A stretch of DNA of 53,346 bases from a bacterium (GTDB taxonomy: Bacteria; Joyebacterota; Joyebacteria; Joyebacterales; Joyebacteraceae). Every line of letters starts with the position of its first letter. Positions within the stretch are counted from its first letter, which is position 1. Under the pieces are notes generated by a model that saw only the letters and a program-made list of their open reading frames with translations, was not told the DNA's origin and did not search any database. A program made the position numbers and the translations under genes. The stretch is taken from assembly GCA_025774245.1 (NCBI GenBank), contig JALGWI010000023.1, positions 1 to 53,346 on the forward strand. Direction: 5' to 3'. Of this stretch, positions 1 through 7,614 are shown piece after piece.

Positions 1-49
1 GCCGCCTCGCGCCCGCCCACGCCCTGCCGGCCATGCTCCATTCCACCAC

Positions 50-79
50 TTGCACATCTTCGCACGATGGTGCTACAAT
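50..79 (+). promoter_or_regulatory. Sigma70-type promoter for the nucleotidyltransferase gene
   Basis: TTGCAC (50-55) and TACAAT (74-79) are separated by 18 nt. The -10 is preceded by TGC, giving an extended -10 (TGCTACAAT). The predicted transcription start is near 86, about 40 nt upstream of the GTG start at 125. Seen directly in the sequence; activity is inferred. Confidence 0.65.
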
Positions 80-124
80 GAACCTGGAAATCGTTGTACG
101 ACCGTTCTCTCGGAGGTGCATCGA

Positions 125-871
125 GTGAGAGCCGTCGTCCTTGCCGCGGGCAAGGGAACGCGGATGCGAGAGATCACCGACTCGATTCCCAAGCCCATGG
201 TCGTGGTTGCCGGCAGGCCGATGCTCTGGCACGTGCTTCGGGCGCTCGCCGACGCGGGCGTGACCGAGGCCGGCATTGTCGTCGGGTACCGAGCCGAGAC
301 GATCCGGTCCTACTTCGGGGACGGCGGCGAGGTCGGCGTGCCGCTCTCCTACTTCGTCCAGGAGGTCCAGGACGGCACCGGCAGGGCGGCGGAGCCGGCG
401 AGGGAGTTCTTGAGCGACGAGCCCTTCTTCTTCTCGTTCGGGGACATCATTACCGACCCCGCGGCCTACCGGGACATGGTCGGGAACTTCCGCGAGACCC
501 CGACGGACCTCCTCCTCGCGGTGCGCCGCGTCGACGACCCGTCGCGCTTCGGCGCGGTCGCCGTCGACGACGATGATGACGCGATCCGCGACGTCGTGGA
601 GAAGCCGCCCGCGGGCGAATCGCCGTCGAACTGGGTGAACGCCGGGATCTTCATCAGCGACCCCGTGCTGTTCACGTACACCTCGAGGCTCGAGCTGTCG
701 CCGAGAGGGGAATACGAGCTGCCGGATGCGTTCCGGATGATGATAGCCGACGGCCGGGTCGTGCGAGCGCACAAGCTCCACACGTACTGGCACGACGTGG
801 GAACCCCCGAGGACCTGGCCGCGGCGGACAACCAGCTTCGCGGTACCGGCGCCGCGCTCCCGAGCGAGTGA
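125..871 (+). CDS. Nucleotidyltransferase family protein (sugar-phosphate NTP transferase)
   Basis: A 248-residue GT-A fold NTP_transferase protein. The N-terminal signature LAAGKGTRMREITDSIPKPM is the nucleotide-binding loop plus the Lys-Pro-Met motif of glucose-1-phosphate/mannose-1-phosphate nucleotidylyltransferases. FGDIITD in the middle is the metal-binding Asp region, and VEKPP and NAGIFI are the usual later motifs. It should join a sugar 1-phosphate (or similar phosphate) to an NTP in the cytoplasm. It lacks the C-terminal left-handed helix of GlmU/GlmP types, so the substrate cannot be named. I chose GTG 125 because GGAGG (112-116) lies 8 nt upstream and the family N-terminus starts there; an in-frame ATG at 50 lies inside the promoter. 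It stands alone, followed by the unrelated secreted pair. Confidence 0.88.
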   Translation: MRAVVLAAGKGTRMREITDSIPKPMVVVAGRPMLWHVLRALADAGVTEAGIVVGYRAETIRSYFGDGGEVGVPLSYFVQEVQDGTGRAAEPAREFLSDEPFFFSFGDIITDPAAYRDMVGNFRETPTDLLLAVRRVDDPSRFGAVAVDDDDDAIRDVVEKPPAGESPSNWVNAGIFISDPVLFTYTSRLELSPRGEYELPDAFRMMIADGRVVRAHKLHTYWHDVGTPEDLAAADNQLRGTGAALPSE

Positions 872-931
872 CCGATTCCCCCCTGAGACTCGTGCGGGAA
901 GCTCGCGCGGTACGGAATGGGGGTGAGCACC

Positions 932-1408
932 ATGAGATCGAGACCGACCGCACTCGCGGTAGCCGTGCTCCTGCTCGTCGTCCCGCTGGCGGCGGCGCAG
1001 CAGTGCGACGAGTCCGTCGAGTTCGTGACCTCACCGGGCAGAATCGACATCTACCACAGCCAGTCGGAGTACAACTGCTGCTCGTGGATCGGGTTCGACG
1101 TGATCCAGGACGCGTTCACGATCGAGGTCTACGAGTGGGAGCATCTGATCGGAGGTGGCTGCGACTGCCTCTGCTGCTTCGACAGCTTCATCGCCGTCGG
1201 CGGACTTGACCCGGGGGAGTACACCGTCCTCATCTACAAGGACAGCGACTACTCGGGGAGCGAGCTCGTGGGCGAGTGGACGGTCGTCGTCGAGGGAGGA
1301 TCCGAGCCGCTCGTGTACGCGTCGTACGAAGCGTGCGTGCAGGCCTCCATCGGGGAGACGAGGAAGAGCTGGGGGGGTATCAAGGGACTCTACCAGATCA
1401 GGAGGTGA
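932..1408 (+). CDS. Cys-rich secreted protein of unknown function (tandem paralog 1)
   Basis: A 158-residue protein with a clear signal peptide (MRSRPTALAVAVLLLVVPLAAAQQ, cleaved after AAA or near it). The mature part has the motifs IYHSQSEYNCCSW, FTIEVYEWE, CDCLCCFD and GGLDPGEYTV, all shared with the next gene. The paired cysteines suggest disulfides or metal binding in the periplasm or outside the cell; I know no named family. Start: ATG 932 follows GGGGGTGA (919-926). An earlier in-frame ATG at 917 has no ribosome site. The stop codon overlaps the strong Shine-Dalgarno sequence of the next gene, so the two are co-transcribed and probably translationally coupled. Confidence 0.8.
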   Translation: MRSRPTALAVAVLLLVVPLAAAQQCDESVEFVTSPGRIDIYHSQSEYNCCSWIGFDVIQDAFTIEVYEWEHLIGGGCDCLCCFDSFIAVGGLDPGEYTVLIYKDSDYSGSELVGEWTVVVEGGSEPLVYASYEACVQASIGETRKSWGGIKGLYQIRR

Positions 1409-1413
1409 TCCGG

Positions 1414-1893
1414 ATGAGAGGCGGGGTTGCGGTTCTTGCCGTTGCGATCCTCTGCGCGTTCGCCTCGCCAACTTCGGCGCAGTGGTGTGAGGAGGAGGTG
1501 TTCCTCACGGTCGGCGACGGGTCGATCGAGATCTACCACAGCCAGGCGGAGTACAACTGCTGCGGCTGGACCGACATCGAGGTCGTGCGGGATGGCTTCA
1601 CCATCGAGGTGTTTGAGTGGGAGCAGTTCGAGTACGGTCCCTGCTACTGCCTCTGCTGCTTCGACATCCAGGTCTTCATCGGAGGGCTCGATCCGGGGGA
1701 CTACACGCTCACCGTCTGGAAGACGTACAACAACTTCGACGGCACCTGGACGTACGAATCGGCCGGAACGTGGATCGTGCCGGTCGACGGCGTCTCGGAG
1801 CCGGTCGTCCTCACGAACTACATCCCGTGCGCCGACACGGGCGCACTGGACGAGCCCCTGAGCTGGGGCACGATCAAGGCCCTCTACAGGTGA
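1414..1893 (+). CDS. Cys-rich secreted protein of unknown function (tandem paralog 2)
   Basis: A 159-residue paralog of the preceding gene and clearly a tandem duplicate. It has a signal peptide (MRGGVAVLAVAILCAFASPTSAQ) and then the same landmarks: IYHSQAEYNCCGW, FTIEVFEWE, CYCLCCFD, GGLDPGDYTL and a Trp-Gly-x-Ile-Lys-x-Leu-Tyr end. All the NCC and CxCLCC cysteines are conserved. The start is decided by GGAGGTGATC (1401-1410), a near-perfect anti-16S match immediately before ATG 1414. The open frame extends upstream to 1276 only as an overlap with paralog 1. Function unknown; extracytoplasmic location is well supported. Confidence 0.82.
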   Translation: MRGGVAVLAVAILCAFASPTSAQWCEEEVFLTVGDGSIEIYHSQAEYNCCGWTDIEVVRDGFTIEVFEWEQFEYGPCYCLCCFDIQVFIGGLDPGDYTLTVWKTYNNFDGTWTYESAGTWIVPVDGVSEPVVLTNYIPCADTGALDEPLSWGTIKALYR

Positions 1894-1901
1894 CATGAGA
1901 G

Positions 1902-1922
1902 AGCCGGGCCGATGGCCCGGCT
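1902..1922. terminator. Hairpin after the paralog pair
   Basis: AGCCGGGCC-GAT-GGCCCGGCT forms a 9-bp stem with a 3-nt loop, 8 nt after the stop codon at 1893. There is no clear U-tract, so it may act as an mRNA 3' end stabiliser or weak terminator. Confidence 0.5.
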
Positions 1923-1950
1923 TCCTGCAGAGAGGGGACGTTCGAAACGA

Positions 1951-1983
1951 GCGGGCCCGCCGGATGGATCCGGCGTGGCCCGT
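1951..1983. terminator. Bidirectional terminator between convergent genes
   Basis: A long stem pairs CGGGCCCGCCGGAT with ATCCGGCG-T-GGCCCG (one bulged T, 2-nt loop GG), with TTCCGTTT following. It lies between the plus-strand paralogs and the minus-strand regulator, so it can end transcription from both sides. Confidence 0.6.
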
Positions 1984-2080
1984 TCCGTTTCTCGGGTACG
2001 GTCGGCTTGGTGCTGCGTCCGTCGGTCCGGTCGATCGACGGACGGCAGGCAGGCTCGTGGGGCAGAAGCGAGCCCGCGAC

Positions 2081-2779
2081 TCAGCCGGTGAACCGGTACC
2101 CGATCCCGCGTACCGTCGAGACGAGTTCCCGTCCGCTCGCCTCCGCGAGCTTCGACCTGAGCCTGCTCACGAGGACGTCGACCGTCCTGCCGATCACGTC
2201 GGCGTCGTCTCCCCACACGAGTCTCTTGAGCTCCTCCCGCGTGCAGGTGCGCTCCTCGTTCAGGACGAGGATCTGGAGGAACCTGAACTCCTTCCTCGTG
2301 AGGTCGATCGGCTCACCGCTCACGTCGACGGTCATGCTGGTCGGGTCGATGGTCACCTCGCCGCAACGGATCACCTCGGTGAAACGCTCCGGCGCCCTGC
2401 CTTCCGAGAGGTCGAAGATCTCGTTGACCATGGTGACGATCTGGTCGACGTGCGTCCAGCGCATGATCGCTCGCTCGTTCGTGTTGCTGGTTGTGACGGT
2501 GTCTTCCCTGGGCATCCCGGGTCCGGCCACGACGACCGCGTGGACCGGCTCCTTGTCCCCGCTGGATTCGAGGATGCGCGCCAGATCCCGACCCCGCATG
2601 TCCGGGAGGGACGTGCTCACGATCGCGAGGTCCGGCGGTTCCATCTGAACGAACCGGAGCGCCTCACGACCGCTCTCGGCCTCCCACGTCGCGTAACCGG
2701 ATGCGCGGAGCGCGTGCGAGACCTGCTCGAGCGTCTGCGGGTCGCTGTCTGCAATCAGTATGTGCCTCGGGTCCGACAT
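2081..2779 (-). CDS. OmpR/PhoB-family regulator with degenerate receiver domain
   Basis: A 232-residue protein with an N-terminal receiver-like domain (residues 5-120) and a C-terminal winged-helix Trans_reg_C domain (about 130-232, with LTRKEFRFLQIL, DVLVSRLRSKL and VSTVRGIGYRF). The receiver is atypical. The usual phosphoacceptor position in the LPDM context reads VSTSLPDM, with Ser55 in place of Asp. The conserved Lys is not visible, and the acidic pair is reduced to ADSD. It is therefore probably not controlled by phosphotransfer; no histidine kinase is adjacent. Start: GGAGG (plus-strand cctcc, 2787-2791) lies 7 nt before the ATG at 2779. It is divergent from the large redox operon, which makes that operon a plausible target (inference). 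Confidence 0.88.
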   Translation of the reverse strand: MSDPRHILIADSDPQTLEQVSHALRASGYATWEAESGREALRFVQMEPPDLAIVSTSLPDMRGRDLARILESSGDKEPVHAVVVAGPGMPREDTVTTSNTNERAIMRWTHVDQIVTMVNEIFDLSEGRAPERFTEVIRCGEVTIDPTSMTVDVSGEPIDLTRKEFRFLQILVLNEERTCTREELKRLVWGDDADVIGRTVDVLVSRLRSKLAEASGRELVSTVRGIGYRFTG

Positions 2780-3265
2780 TCCTGAACCTCCACGGGGAGC
2801 CTCCGGTCCCTGCGCCCAAGGGTCGAGCTTCGGCGCTGTCGGGTTTGTAACGTGCAAGGAGCGTGCCGAACGGTACCCCCGGGAAACCCCCAGCCATAGG
2901 GCCGGATCGGCCATTCGAGCGTCTCCGGGAAAGGCCCGGAGGGGACTCTCCGGCCTCCTCCCGACGCTATTCGGGACGGACGCGAGTTCAGGCCCAGGAT
3001 GGCCTGGCTGGCCGCCCTGACCGGGCGCCGGACGCGCGAGGTCACCGGGATCCGGCGGATGCGCGAAGGAAGAGAGGGGACGCGGGTCCCGACGGCGCGC
3101 CCATCGGGCGGCGTCGTTCCGGACCGGGAGCGATCGCGCTCGAGCCGCCATCCCCGGAGACGCGGCGGCGTCGGGGGCGCCCGAACGACACAGGGGGACG
3201 GGGCGGCGTCGGCGAGCGACGCCGGGCAGCACGGCGCGCGCGATTGGTGATCAATCAAACAGGGC
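2780..3265. other. Intergenic region between divergent regulator and redox operon
   Basis: I see no credible gene here. Open frames in it are high-GC shadows rich in Arg/Pro. Short inverted repeats occur (for example CCGGAG/CTCCGG near 2935-2960), but no promoter for the regulator could be assigned with confidence. It probably carries the regulator's upstream control region. Confidence 0.4.
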
Positions 3266-3294
3266 TTGACGCGTCCCCGCCGCTGCGCTACCAT
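3266..3294 (+). promoter_or_regulatory. Sigma70-type promoter, likely driving the Hdr redox operon
   Basis: TTGACG (3266-3271), a 17-nt spacer and TACCAT (3289-3294). The predicted start is near 3301. The first downstream gene begins at 3635, leaving a leader of about 330 nt with a strong hairpin at 3508-3534. Confidence 0.65.
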
Positions 3295-3300
3295 CGCACT

Positions 3301-3634
3301 CATCGAAACAGGAAAGGCACACCACTCCATCGGCTGGTAGATCACCACGTCTCGGGGGGCCATGGCGAACCGCCGCACGACAGCCGTCAGTTGAGTTCGG
3401 AGGCTGCGCGCGGGCTGTTGCCACGTCGCCGCTGGTCACAGGTGCGGCGAGGCGGCTCGCGGTCGTGTACGGCGGGTGTCTCCGCTGCCGGTCCTTCACT
3501 TCGCGAGGAGGCATGGTGCGAGGCACCGTGCCTCTATCTATTTGGTCGCCGGGCGAGGGGAGACCGGGAACCGGGAAACGACTTCGAGACCCCTCGTGAG
3601 AGGGGCGGAACCGGCCGCAGAGAGGAAGGGGTCA
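3301..3634 (+). ncRNA. Candidate structured leader or small RNA upstream of the redox operon
   Basis: This is the stretch between the predicted transcription start and the first gene. It has no credible ORF. It contains a 12-bp hairpin, GAGGCATGGTGC/GCACCGTGCCTC with loop GAG (3508-3534), followed by TATCTATTT, so it could end transcription early (attenuation or a separate RNA of about 240 nt). No known riboswitch class was recognised by eye. Confidence 0.35.
3508..3534 (+). terminator. Leader hairpin, possible attenuator
   Basis: A 12-bp stem with one T-G wobble and a 3-nt loop, followed by TATCTATTT. It lies 100 nt before the first gene of the operon. The U-tract is interrupted, so termination is likely partial. 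Confidence 0.45.
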
Positions 3635-4180
3635 ATGGCGAGGGACACCTGCAAGCACTCCTGGACCATGGAAGACGTCCGATACGGGTTCATCGTCGTC
3701 GAGAAGTGCTACCACTGCAACGAGGAGCGGAGCTACTTCGCCGCGGAACACACCCCACCGAAGGAGGAGTATCGGGAGGGGGAGCACTTCTGGGACTACA
3801 TGGGAAGCTCGCAGTCGGTCCAGTTCAATCTCAAGTGCGGGAAGTGCGGCGAGGTGATCCGCCTGGGCGAGCTCCTCGGGCTCATGACGTGCTCGCACTG
3901 CACGCCCGATTGCGATCTTCACCGGATCTCACGGATCTGCGAGAGCCAGCGGATCTGGGTCTACGGGGCCCTCACCTTCAGCCCCGACGAGATCGCGACG
4001 GAGGAGATGCCGCAGAAGCTCGCGACGCTGTCGCAGTACTTCAACGACCGCGTCCGGACGGAGGGGAAGAAGATCCTCGTCCTGCCCGGATGGCTCATCA
4101 AGGACATCGACGTCTGCCGCGGAACCGTGCTCAAGGACGTGGGGATGTACCAGGTCGAGGCGGAACCGCAGGAGGCCTAG
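3635..4180 (+). CDS. Zinc-ribbon-like protein of unknown function, first gene of redox operon
   Basis: A 181-residue soluble protein with several CxxC pairs: CYHC (about residue 25), CGKC (about 69), CSHCTPDC (about 87), and single Cys later (RICES, DVCRG). This pattern suggests a zinc ribbon or another metal centre; I recognise no named family. The second half (SRICESQRIWVYGALTFSPDE, ILVLPGWLIKDIDVCRG) has no identifiable catalytic motif. Start: ATG 3635 follows GAGGAAGGGG (3622-3631). It lies 101 nt before a DRTGG gene and on the same strand as the following Nuo/Hdr genes, so it is probably part of that operon and may be a regulatory or assembly factor (inference). Confidence 0.75.
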   Translation: MARDTCKHSWTMEDVRYGFIVVEKCYHCNEERSYFAAEHTPPKEEYREGEHFWDYMGSSQSVQFNLKCGKCGEVIRLGELLGLMTCSHCTPDCDLHRISRICESQRIWVYGALTFSPDEIATEEMPQKLATLSQYFNDRVRTEGKKILVLPGWLIKDIDVCRGTVLKDVGMYQVEAEPQEA

Positions 4181-4281
4181 GCGCGACGGGCGGCGCGCGT
4201 CATCCGCGTGCTCGCCCGGCAGAGGGAAGACCGAAAGCGACGGCGGGATTGACCCACGTAGTGGGAGAGGAGGCCCGAAAT

Positions 4282-4608
4282 ATGACGCTGGCTGAGCTCA
4301 AGGACAAGCTGTCTCTCAAGCCGCTGAACGACGTCTACGAAAAAGAGCTCGATGGCGCGTTCGTGAGCGACATGGTGAGCGATGTGATGGCGGGAGCGAA
4401 GCCCGGCAATGTGTGGGTGACGACGCAGACGCACAAGAACGTGGTCGCCGCCGCCAACCTGGTCGACGTCGCAGCCGTGATCGTGACCAGAGGCAGGCCG
4501 GTGTCCGACGAGACACTCGAGATTGCCAGCCGCGCGGAACTGACAGTGTTCTCTACAGATCTGGATACCTACTCCCTCGTTGGCAAGCTCCACGAGGCGG
4601 GGGTGTAG
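4282..4608 (+). CDS. DRTGG-domain protein 1
   Basis: A 108-residue protein of the DRTGG domain type. It has LKPLNDVYEKELDGAFVSDM, then DVMAGAKPGNVWVTTQTHKN, VDVAAVIVTRGRPVSDETL and a C-terminal DLDTYSLVGKLHEAG. Such small DRTGG proteins are found next to NuoE/F-like and FeFe-hydrogenase genes in anaerobes and are thought to bind a nucleotide or another small ligand; the biochemical role is not established. A paralog occurs at 20069-20431, so the pair brackets the operon. Start: GAGAGGAGG (4265-4273) precedes ATG 4282. Confidence 0.8.
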   Translation: MTLAELKDKLSLKPLNDVYEKELDGAFVSDMVSDVMAGAKPGNVWVTTQTHKNVVAAANLVDVAAVIVTRGRPVSDETLEIASRAELTVFSTDLDTYSLVGKLHEAGV

Positions 4609-4803
4609 CCGGCGCTGCACGTCGGCACCCACCGAAGGGGGACCGAGGAAAGACATCGACCACCGCGTCCTCGGTGAAGGGGCGTGATTGAACTGCGGTC
4701 GCCGTGCGAACCCAACAGGTCCGCGCGCCGCCGACACGCCCTCCACTCTACATCGAAGCTGCCGTGCTCCAGCGCGCCGGCGCCTTCGCGAGAGGGAAGC
4801 GAG

Positions 4804-5742
4804 ATGCCTGAGCTTTCGATCCTGCTCGCCGTCGCGGCGGGCGGGACCGCCAAGCGTCTCACCAAGGTGCTCGAGGGGGAGGGGTACCGGGCCGACGTGC
4901 TCGCACTCGGCTCTGAGTTGCCCGCCGCCCTCGGGGCGCGTAAGTACGACCTCGTTCTCCTCTCGGACGACCTTCCTGACGCAAGTCCCACCGAGCTGGC
5001 TCTCCACGTGATCGGCCACTCGGCCGACCTCCCGGTCGTGGTGCTCGCCCAGACCCCTTCGGTGCGAGATGCCGTCGCGGCGATGAAGCTCGGCGCTGCT
5101 CACTACATGGGCGCGGCGGACCCCAATGCGGAGTTCCTGGACGCCGTCCAGAGCACGCTCAAGGACAAGCTCGAGTTTCTCGAGGAGGAGGCACGGCGCA
5201 AGGAGCGTCAGCTCGCGAGCCTGGTCGATCTCCGGAGCGTCGATGTCATCGACACGATCATGGAGCGGCACGGATTCCGGGACTCCAGGCTCGTCGCGAT
5301 CCTCCAGGACATCCAGAGGGAGATCCGCTACCTGCCGCAGGACGCCCTGAGACACGTGTCCGAGAGGCTCGGCGTTCCCCTTCCCAGGGTCTACAGCGTT
5401 GCGACCTTCTACCAGGCCTTCAGTCTCACTCCCCGTGGCAGGCACATCATCAAGGTGTGCATGGGCACGGCGTGCCACGTGCGGGGTGCGCCGCGCGTGC
5501 TCGAGGAACTCGTGCGCAAGCTCGGGATCGGCCCCGGTGAGACGACGTACGACATGGAATACACGCTCATGACGGTCAATTGCCTCGGCTGCTGCGCGCT
5601 GGGCCCCGTGGTCGTCGTCGACGCGGAGTACCACTCAGTCAAGCCCTGGAAGGTCGGCGAGGTGCTCGGGCTGGAGGACCGAAGCCAGGTCGCGGGCGCG
5701 AGCGAGGCGCCGGCACGGGCGGAGGGGAAGGCTCTGGCATGA
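4804..5742 (+). CDS. Pseudo-receiver fused to NuoE-like [2Fe-2S] thioredoxin-fold subunit
   Basis: A 312-residue fusion. Residues 1-120 resemble a response-regulator receiver of the NtrC type (KYDLVLLSDDLPDAS, AVAAMKLGAAHYM), but the phosphoacceptor position is Ser54, the N-terminal acidic pair is absent and the signature Lys is Ala. A predicted coiled coil follows (LEFLEEEARRKERQLASL). Residues 155-295 are a NuoE/HydC-like domain with [2Fe-2S] ligands in CMGTAC (Cys-x4-Cys) and CLGCC (Cys-x3-Cys), giving electron transfer within an NADH-oxidising NuoEF-type module. AGAGGGA lies just before ATG 4804; a GTG at 4684 in the same frame adds a low-complexity stretch with no domain. It overlaps the next gene by 4 nt (ATGA). 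Confidence 0.9.
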   Translation: MPELSILLAVAAGGTAKRLTKVLEGEGYRADVLALGSELPAALGARKYDLVLLSDDLPDASPTELALHVIGHSADLPVVVLAQTPSVRDAVAAMKLGAAHYMGAADPNAEFLDAVQSTLKDKLEFLEEEARRKERQLASLVDLRSVDVIDTIMERHGFRDSRLVAILQDIQREIRYLPQDALRHVSERLGVPLPRVYSVATFYQAFSLTPRGRHIIKVCMGTACHVRGAPRVLEELVRKLGIGPGETTYDMEYTLMTVNCLGCCALGPVVVVDAEYHSVKPWKVGEVLGLEDRSQVAGASEAPARAEGKALA

Positions 5743-7607
5743 GGCGCGTGAGCGACATCGCCGACCTTGAGAAGGCGCGGGAGGAGATTCTCCGCGGCCG
5801 CGATCCGGACGCGCCCATGGTCGCCGTCTGCTGCGGCACCGGTTGCGTCGCCTGCGGCGGCGTCAAGGTCGTGGACGCGTTCCGCGAGGAGCTCGAATCC
5901 CGTGGCCTCAGCTCGAAGGTGACGCTCCTGGCGACAGGGTGTCACGGTTTCTGCGAGCGGGGGCCGCTCGTCGTCGTCCGGCCGGCCGGGATCCTCTACC
6001 AGCAGACCAAGCCCTCGGACGTCGCGGAGATCATCGAGACGTCGATCGAGGGCGACGGCATCGTCGAGCGCCTTCTCTACGTCGACCTGTCGACCGGCGA
6101 ACGGATTCAGCGGGAGGAGGACGTTCCGTTCTATAGACACCAGAAACGTCTCGTCCTCGACAGGAACGGCATCATCGACCCCACGAGCATCGACGACTAC
6201 GTGGCCACCGGGGGCTACGCCTCTCTCGCGAAGGCGCTCGGCTCGATGACGCCCGATGGTGTCGTCGGCGAGGTCAAGAAGTCCGGTCTTCGAGGGAGAG
6301 GGGGCGCGGGGTTCCCGACGGGCCTCAAGTGGGAGCTCTGCCGGAAGTCCCCCGGCGAGACGCGCTATCTCATCTGCAACGCCGACGAGGGCGACCCCGG
6401 GGCGTACATGGACAGGAGCATTCTCGAGGGGAATCCGCACAGCGTGCTCGAGGGGATGCTGATCGGCGGGTACGCCCTCGGCGCGCGGGAGGGCTTCATC
6501 TACGTTCGGGAGGAGTACCCGCTCGCGGTCAGCCACTTCTCAAAGGCGCTCACGGCCGCGGAGGAGGCGGGCCTACTCGGAGAGGACATCCTGGGCACCG
6601 ACTTCTCCTTCTCGGTCACCATCTCCCGAGGCGCCGGCGCCTTCGTCTGCGGGGAGGAGACCGCCCTCATGGCGTCGATCGAGGGCCGCGAGGGCCGTCC
6701 GCGTCCTCGCCCGCCGTATCCGGCGGAGAGCGGCCTCTGGGGATGCCCGACGAACATCAACAACGTCGAGACGTGGGCCAACGTCCCCCGGATCGTCGAG
6801 AAGGGGGGGAAGTGGTACGCGAGCCTCGGCACGGACCAGAGCAAGGGAACGAAGATCTTCTCGCTCGTCGGGAAGGTCGTGAACACCGGACTCATCGAGG
6901 TGCCGATGGGGATGTCGCTCCGCGACATCGTCTTCAAGATCGGCGGCGGCGTCCCGGGCGGCAAGGCGTTCAAGGCCGTGCAGAGCGGCGGCCCGTCGGG
7001 TGGCTGCATTCCGGAGAGCCTCATCGATCTTCCCGTCGACTTCGAGGCGCTCGCCGAGGCGGGCGCGATCATGGGCTCGGGCGGGCTGATCGTCATGGAC
7101 GAGGACACGTGCATGGTCGACGTCGCGCGGTACTTCGTCAACTTCCTGCAGGAGGAGTCCTGCGGGAAGTGCACCCCCTGCCGTGAGGGCATCAAGAGGA
7201 TGGGGGAGATACTGACCGACATCGTCGAGGCGAGGGGGAAGGCGGGCGACATCGAGCGGCTCGAGCAGCTGGCCTACGTCATCCGCGAGGCGTCGCTCTG
7301 CGGCCTCGGGAAGACGGCGCCCAACCCGGTTCTCACGACGATCCGCTACTTCCGGGACGAGTACGAGTCGCACGTTCTCCACAAGCGCTGCCCCGCCAAG
7401 GTCTGCAAGGCGATGATCGTCTACCGCGTCGTCGCCGACCGGTGCACCGGCTGCCAGCGCTGCGTCAAGGCGTGCCCCGTCGACGCGATCAGCGGGCCGA
7501 GGTCGCAACCGCACAACGTCGATCTCGAGAAGTGCATCAAGTGCGGCGCGTGCTACGAGGTCTGCAAGTTCGACGCGATCGCCGGCGACGCGATCTACAT
7601 CGAGTGA
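5739..7607 (+). CDS. NuoF/HydB-like NADH-binding flavoprotein with extra Fe-S domains
   Basis: A 622-residue protein. Domains in order: an N-terminal thioredoxin-like [2Fe-2S] domain (CCGTGCVACGG ... CHGFC), the NuoF core with the FMN/NADH motifs GRGGAGFPTGLKWEL and CNADEGDPGAYMDR, an SLBB region, the N3-type [4Fe-4S] site ESCGKCTPCREG plus a later Cys in SLCGLGK, and two C-terminal ferredoxin clusters (CTGCQRCVKACP, CIKCGACYEVCK). This is the HydB/HndC/HoxF-type arrangement of bifurcating hydrogenases and NADH-dependent complexes. It oxidises or reduces NAD(H) and passes electrons through its clusters to partner subunits. It is translationally coupled to the NuoE-like gene and lies 7 nt before the NuoG-like gene. 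Confidence 0.95.
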   Translation: MRRVSDIADLEKAREEILRGRDPDAPMVAVCCGTGCVACGGVKVVDAFREELESRGLSSKVTLLATGCHGFCERGPLVVVRPAGILYQQTKPSDVAEIIETSIEGDGIVERLLYVDLSTGERIQREEDVPFYRHQKRLVLDRNGIIDPTSIDDYVATGGYASLAKALGSMTPDGVVGEVKKSGLRGRGGAGFPTGLKWELCRKSPGETRYLICNADEGDPGAYMDRSILEGNPHSVLEGMLIGGYALGAREGFIYVREEYPLAVSHFSKALTAAEEAGLLGEDILGTDFSFSVTISRGAGAFVCGEETALMASIEGREGRPRPRPPYPAESGLWGCPTNINNVETWANVPRIVEKGGKWYASLGTDQSKGTKIFSLVGKVVNTGLIEVPMGMSLRDIVFKIGGGVPGGKAFKAVQSGGPSGGCIPESLIDLPVDFEALAEAGAIMGSGGLIVMDEDTCMVDVARYFVNFLQEESCGKCTPCREGIKRMGEILTDIVEARGKAGDIERLEQLAYVIREASLCGLGKTAPNPVLTTIRYFRDEYESHVLHKRCPAKVCKAMIVYRVVADRCTGCQRCVKACPVDAISGPRSQPHNVDLEKCIKCGACYEVCKFDAIAGDAIYIE

Positions 7608-7614
7608 GGTTCAC

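Noticed and set aside
3301-3634. Known riboswitch classes for this leader (c-di-GMP, cobalamin, Moco, fluoride)
   Set aside because: I could not find the conserved core words of any of these by eye. A covariance search would be needed to exclude remote forms.
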